From NCBI GenBank assembly GCA_049515655.1, contig JBEKTW010000001.1, positions 372,001 to 436,000 on the forward strand: a stretch of DNA of 64,000 bases, written 5' to 3'. Source of the stretch: JBEKTW01 sp049515655 (GTDB taxonomy: Bacteria; Bacteroidota; Ignavibacteria; UBA10030; SZUA-254). Both the position numbers and the translations under genes were made by a program. Below the pieces are notes generated by a model. The model did not search any database. It saw only the letters and a list, made by a program, of their open reading frames with translations, and had not been told where the DNA came from. Below are positions 61,201 through 64,000 of this stretch, in pieces. Each line of letters begins with the position of its first letter. Position 1 is the first letter of the stretch.

Positions 61201-62643
61201 ACTGGAGACAGTCTGACCGTGACGAATGCAACGACTGATTCTCTTGGCACGACTTCGACTCAGCTGAGACTGGGGAGCAAGGTCGGAGTATATGTCGTCA
61301 CCTCGACCTCGAACGGTCTGGTGAATAGTCCTCTCTTGTTCAGGGCAATCGGTCTTGTGGGCCAGGCAGTTGCCATCCTCAAGACCTCGGGCGACAATCA
61401 GTCGAAGTCTATCCTGGAGAGTCTGGACCAGCCGTTCGTCGTAACGATCACCGATGTCGGTGGCAATCCGGTCCCGGGTATCAAGGTCGATTTCGCCATT
61501 GACAGCATTCCGGCAGGATCACGGCAGCAGAGCTTGAGCGTCACTTTGACCTCTACAGACTCGAACGGTCAAGCTTCAACCGTGCTGACGGCTGGAACGC
61601 AGGCCGGAACATACGTCGTCGCGGCCAATTCCGCCGGGTTGCTCGGGAGCCCCACGTCGTTCAGGTCGAGGGCCACCGTTCTCTATGGTGATCCGAACAA
61701 TGACGGTGCGGTTAATATCGCCGATCTGACGACCGTCATCGACGCGATACTGCATAGAGTCCAGCTCGGTGAAGCGGATTCCATCAGAGCCGATGTCAAT
61801 CGAGACGGAGTCATCGATGTCAGGGACGCGGTGGCCATGCTCAACGGGCTCCTCCACGGCACATGGGATACCGTGGCCGTAGGTTCAGGGACACTGGCTG
61901 AAGTTGAGCGTGCCGCAGGGAAACTCAAGATGTCCAATATTGGAAAGCCAGCAGGTGTGCCCAGCCACCTGGCAAACGACATCCGGGCTGAATTTGACGT
62001 TACTCCGAACGGGTTGCGGTTCAATTTGAGCAACGACGTTCCGGTCAAAGGCATTCAAATTGTCATGAGGTTACGGAACCATACTGCTCTTCAGAAACCG
62101 GATCTCATTTTCGACCGGGCGGAGGTAATGCAGGTTCCGCTGGATGATACCCTTGGTCTCCTCCATATTGTCGTGTACAATGGTGCCAATGAGATCATCG
62201 ACCAGGGTTCGGGCTCGATCTTCAGATTGCCGGTGGTCCTTGCAGACACGGGCGATTTCGACGTGCGAGCGGTCATCGTGAGCACGATTGACAATCAAGG
62301 AATCAGCATTCCATTCTCGAAGGTCAATGCTTCAGGAAAGTACCCGAACGCCTACGTGCTCGAACAGAACTATCCCAATCCGTTCAACAACGAAACGAAA
62401 ATCCAATTCGTCGTGCCGGATATGGCCGGCACATTGGCATCGGTGCTGGTGCAGATCTATGACATCACCGGCCAGAAGGTCGCCACGGTGGTCAACGGGA
62501 GTTACGAGTCCGGGCGCTACACAGTAACCTGGAGAGGTACGAACGACCAGGGTCAGCAGCTCGCTTCCGGCATATACTTGCTGCGCTTGTGGGCGCCGGA
62601 ACCTAGGCAGTTCATCATCAAGAAAATGATATTGATGAAATAA
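58234..62643 (+). CDS. T9SS cargo with Ig-like repeats, dockerin and cohesin-like regions
   Basis: A secreted protein of 1469 residues. A long N-region (about 45 residues) precedes the hydrophobic core (AMAILGMLFFLLESAMAQ). Then: a solenoid-like start (INTGAINNTGNIRVKN), a strand-rich domain to residue 290, eight Ig-like repeats of about 107 residues (about 295-1150; each with FVVTVTDSFGNPVKG and DSLGHAST), a dockerin-type double Ca-binding repeat (about 1150-1210; DPNNDGAVNIADLTTVIDA and DVNRDGVIDVRDAV), a cohesin-like beta region (about 1245-1365) and a T9SS type A domain (QNYPNPFNNETKIQF) to the end. It should be a large surface adhesin or scaffold. It follows the three solenoid genes on the same strand. 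Confidence 0.9.
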   Translation: MNTLKERMACVRAGVGSESHSGSAAARAHGRPVDSGRPWRYAAMAILGMLFFLLESAMAQDLINTGAINNTGNIRVKNRATGLPDSVGGKFDYFGSDQVLWAKQYNYLTLTGSGTKSTVPGNVTVNADVTISSSVTLKVDSTSIMILEGNLSEQGYLSGSIQKTVDLSGVTTSSNFGAIGSSISWLTTPPGLTTATRTSGVVSQGNGNQSIKRFYDIVSARNSGLDATLVFGYNNIELSGQNAAKLVLWKSVDGGLNWRPQGGIVDTSAKTLTKSGITSFGRWTASDSLHPLGPLKNFAAKMFAASVVRDTAVVLSSVRPFVVTVTDQNNNPVEGETVVFVIDSLPNGATGQTLSAASAVTDIAGHASTVLTLGNRIGTYFVSATADTIRPVRFTAIAKPGAPSVLALASGDNQNGVVGSVVTNPFVVTVTDSSGNPVKNVNVQFTLTNSPAGATGQSLSMSAATTDSLGHASTLLTFGNKPGTYNVQASSIGLKNSPYTFAVKAAPGAASVLALASGDAQTGMVATTLTAPFVVSVSDSFGNAVKGASVQFSIVSAPVGSVGDSLIVSAAHTDSLGHASTLLVLGTKAGAYTIRATSSGLKNSPVTFSARATSGLANMLLQTSGQNQSANAGHTLANPFVVSVSDSFGNPVKGISVQFAIAGVPVGAIGESLSVSTMLTDSLGYASTILTLGNKVGPYAVQATSSGLRNSPLTFMANANSAAATMIALTSGDNQRGTVGTSLASSFVVTVSDSFGNPVKGANVRFAFAGVPAAATGESLSVTTAATDSLGHASSVLKLGNKIGTYTVQAASSGLANSPITFMVHATSGNAAFLVQMSGDHQTGAVTTSLVNSFVVTVTDSFANPVAGRTVSFTIAGAPLGATRQSLTVTSAVTDTAGQASTKLQLGTRAGVYTVEAVSNGLSPSPVTFTARATAGAAVVFAMNSGDGQSAAVGSSLHTPFTVTVTDSFGNAVRGVAVTFAVTNRPPGATGDSLTVTNATTDSLGTTSTQLRLGSKVGVYVVTSTSNGLVNSPLLFRAIGLVGQAVAILKTSGDNQSKSILESLDQPFVVTITDVGGNPVPGIKVDFAIDSIPAGSRQQSLSVTLTSTDSNGQASTVLTAGTQAGTYVVAANSAGLLGSPTSFRSRATVLYGDPNNDGAVNIADLTTVIDAILHRVQLGEADSIRADVNRDGVIDVRDAVAMLNGLLHGTWDTVAVGSGTLAEVERAAGKLKMSNIGKPAGVPSHLANDIRAEFDVTPNGLRFNLSNDVPVKGIQIVMRLRNHTALQKPDLIFDRAEVMQVPLDDTLGLLHIVVYNGANEIIDQGSGSIFRLPVVLADTGDFDVRAVIVSTIDNQGISIPFSKVNASGKYPNAYVLEQNYPNPFNNETKIQFVVPDMAGTLASVLVQIYDITGQKVATVVNGSYESGRYTVTWRGTNDQGQQLASGIYLLRLWAPEPRQFIIKKMILMK
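59116..61680 (+). repeat. Eight tandem Ig-like coding repeats of about 321 bp
   Basis: Inside the T9SS cargo gene. Starts of the copies are recognised by SGDNQ-type and FVVTVTDSFGNPVKG-type words; adjacent copies are about 320 bases apart, with the first copy the most diverged. Confidence 0.85.
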
Positions 62644-62675
62644 TTCGTTATTATGCCAATAAACGAGTAAAGGTC

Positions 62676-63440
62676 ATGACGTACATGCAAATAAAGACTG
62701 GGAAATGGCCGGCGCAGTTGATCTTTGCCGTGATTTTGTCCTTCATCTGGACATCCTGCGGCCAGTTGCCGTTCCTGTCTTCCAATCCTGGGAATAAATA
62801 TCGATTCCAATACAAGCTCACCTCTCCGGCCGAAGATTCTTCGCTTGTGTTCCGGGATGAGTTCATCTATGTTCAGTTCAAAATTGACGATGCGGCAATC
62901 AAGTTTCAGCTCCAGAATATTTCGCCCGACCCGCTGGAAATCTATTGGTCAAAAGCATCGATCGGCGTGAATGGAAGATTCTTCCCGGTACGCCATGCAA
63001 CCAACCTGTACGCGGAGAGTTTATTCTGCAACACATCCCCGCTCATTCCGTCCCTGGGGTATACGACCGACCTGGTCATGCCATCACAGGGTATCTACTA
63101 TGACGGGACAAAATGGAAGGAAACCGACCTGCTCCCGACCGCCGACCGGAACTCACGGGTAGAGCGCGAAAAAATTGAGCGCCTCGCTGGAACTCCCTTG
63201 ACCTTCATGCTGCCCGTTCGGGTCGGTGAGACCGCGAAGGATTACCGATTCACATTTGCCGTGTCATCCGTAACGCAGATTCCCTGGGATCGAGTTCAAC
63301 CGCCGCGCCGTCCACCGCCGCCCATCCCTCAACGTCCAATGCTCACGACCGACCAGATGATCGTTGCCGGAGTCGTCGTGGGGATAATCGGATTGGCTTC
63401 CTACTGGCTGACACTCAGGAAAATACAGCCGTCGCCATAG
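62676..63440 (+). CDS. Lipoprotein with C-terminal membrane segment, unknown
   Basis: A 254-residue protein. A lipobox-type signal is seen (AVILSFIWTSCG, Cys at about 28), then a beta-rich domain, a Pro-rich stretch (RPPPPIPQRP) and a C-terminal hydrophobic segment (MIVAGVVVGIIGLASYWLTL). Having both a lipobox and a C-terminal span is unusual and suggests a protein bridging two membranes or a false lipobox. I do not recognise the family. It follows the T9SS cargo gene by 32 bases and precedes an OmpA lipoprotein. Confidence 0.75.
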   Translation: MTYMQIKTGKWPAQLIFAVILSFIWTSCGQLPFLSSNPGNKYRFQYKLTSPAEDSSLVFRDEFIYVQFKIDDAAIKFQLQNISPDPLEIYWSKASIGVNGRFFPVRHATNLYAESLFCNTSPLIPSLGYTTDLVMPSQGIYYDGTKWKETDLLPTADRNSRVEREKIERLAGTPLTFMLPVRVGETAKDYRFTFAVSSVTQIPWDRVQPPRRPPPPIPQRPMLTTDQMIVAGVVVGIIGLASYWLTLRKIQPSP

Positions 63441-63517
63441 GCCGCTCCACTGAGTCAAACAAATCATGAATTCCGGCATTACAACGACATTGCTATAGGA
63501 CTATGAGGTATTTGAAT

Positions 63518-64000
63518 ATGAAGCGGTTTTTTCTTGTACTGATATTGTTCACGGGAGCAGGTGCCGTCGTACTGTCAGGATGCAAAAGTTCGAAATCCTC
63601 GACGACGGACGATGAAAAATACTTCACACCCCTGGACTCCTTGCCGGGTTTTGTCGTCCGCAAGAACAAAGAAATAGAACGCTTCGAACAAGAGTTGAGG
63701 TCGAGGGATTCGACCATTGATTCATTGAAGCTCGCGAACATTGCACTTCAGGATTCCGTGATCCGGTTGTTGAAAAGACCCGAGCCGAAACCTGAGGTGA
63801 TTCTGCAAAAGGGAACGTCCGTCATCCTTGGCGGAATCACGTTCGGAACGGGGAGCGCTAAATTGAAAAAGGAGTCTGAGGCGACACTGAATCAGCTCTA
63901 CAATGCTCTGATGGACAACAAGGAATTAGAGGTCGAAATTGCCGGATACACCGACAACCACGGGAAAGAAGTAGCGAACCAAAAACTCTCCCTCGCGAGG
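63518..64000 (+). CDS. OmpA-family lipoprotein, 3' end outside window
   Basis: 161 codons are seen; the gene runs past the right edge. Lipobox VVLSGCKSS near residue 20, a coiled-coil-like segment (about 45-80), then the start of an OmpA_C/MotB peptidoglycan-binding domain with FGTGSAKLKKESEATLNQL and IAGYTDNHGKEVANQKLSLAR. Such proteins anchor the outer membrane to the wall; in T9SS bacteria some are machinery partners, but no such role is shown. GAGG 10 bases before the ATG supports 63518. Confidence 0.85.
   Translation, partial: MKRFFLVLILFTGAGAVVLSGCKSSKSSTTDDEKYFTPLDSLPGFVVRKNKEIERFEQELRSRDSTIDSLKLANIALQDSVIRLLKRPEPKPEVILQKGTSVILGGITFGTGSAKLKKESEATLNQLYNALMDNKELEVEIAGYTDNHGKEVANQKLSLAR

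Noticed and set aside
1..64000. CRISPR array, prophage or insertion sequence
   Set aside because: No regularly spaced repeats with unique spacers, no phage genes and no transposase were found. Repeats present are palindromes, tRNA-like units and Ig-coding repeats.

Overview
The window looks like a chromosome segment from a Bacteroidota/Ignavibacteriota-type bacterium (FCB group), with roughly mid-50s % G+C by eye. Two secreted proteins end in type IX secretion (T9SS) type A sorting domains of the QNYPNPFN type common in Ignavibacteria, Chlorobi and relatives, and folP-cdaA gene pairing fits the same group. The promoters I can read are TTGnnn - exactly 17 bp - TAnnTT, i.e. sigma70-like rather than the TTTG/TAnnTTTG type described for Bacteroidetes proper. 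Genus or species cannot be fixed from sequence alone.

Layout. 1-3.9 kb: a tiny Lys-rich gene with its own promoter and terminator, then a folP-cdaA-pcm-miaA operon. 3.9-7.2 kb: three miniature copies of a kinase 5' end, each fused to a palindromic repeat, then a full Ser/Thr kinase-TolB-like-TPR gene that itself carries a 28-bp palindrome in frame. 7.2-11 kb: an AT-richer metallo-hydrolase and a secreted GH2 glycosidase. 11.1-12.1 kb: an array of tRNA-Pro-like copies and GIY-YIG endonuclease genes, the most unusual locus here. 12-30.9 kb: housekeeping genes (der, an FAD oxidoreductase, upp, relA/spoT, an HU-like gene, ruvX, an AlbA_2-type regulator, an aminotransferase, a CheY-like regulator, a SpoU methylase, cmk-ispH-rpsA, mtaB, truA, a CNNM/CorC-like protein). 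30.9-35.5 kb: a minus-strand polysaccharide block (flippase, two FkbM-like proteins, a glycosyltransferase). 35.8-38.4 kb: heptosyltransferase-like, DUF2064-like and nadD genes. 38.5-47.7 kb: a secreted subtilase, tRNA-Arg, proS, dnaE, trxA. 48.3-64 kb: a MerR-HTH/B12-like-fold regulator followed by four large secreted proteins (three related beta-solenoid proteins and one Ig-repeat/dockerin/cohesin-like/T9SS protein), a lipoprotein and the start of an OmpA-family lipoprotein.

How the genes fit together: most of the window is core metabolism, translation, replication and stringent response. The accessory material is envelope and surface biology (polysaccharide export, T9SS cargo, surface solenoid proteins) plus two loci shaped by palindromic (REP-like) repeats: the kinase mini-ORF array and the tRNA-Pro/GIY-YIG array. 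No phage, integrase, transposase or CRISPR array was found.
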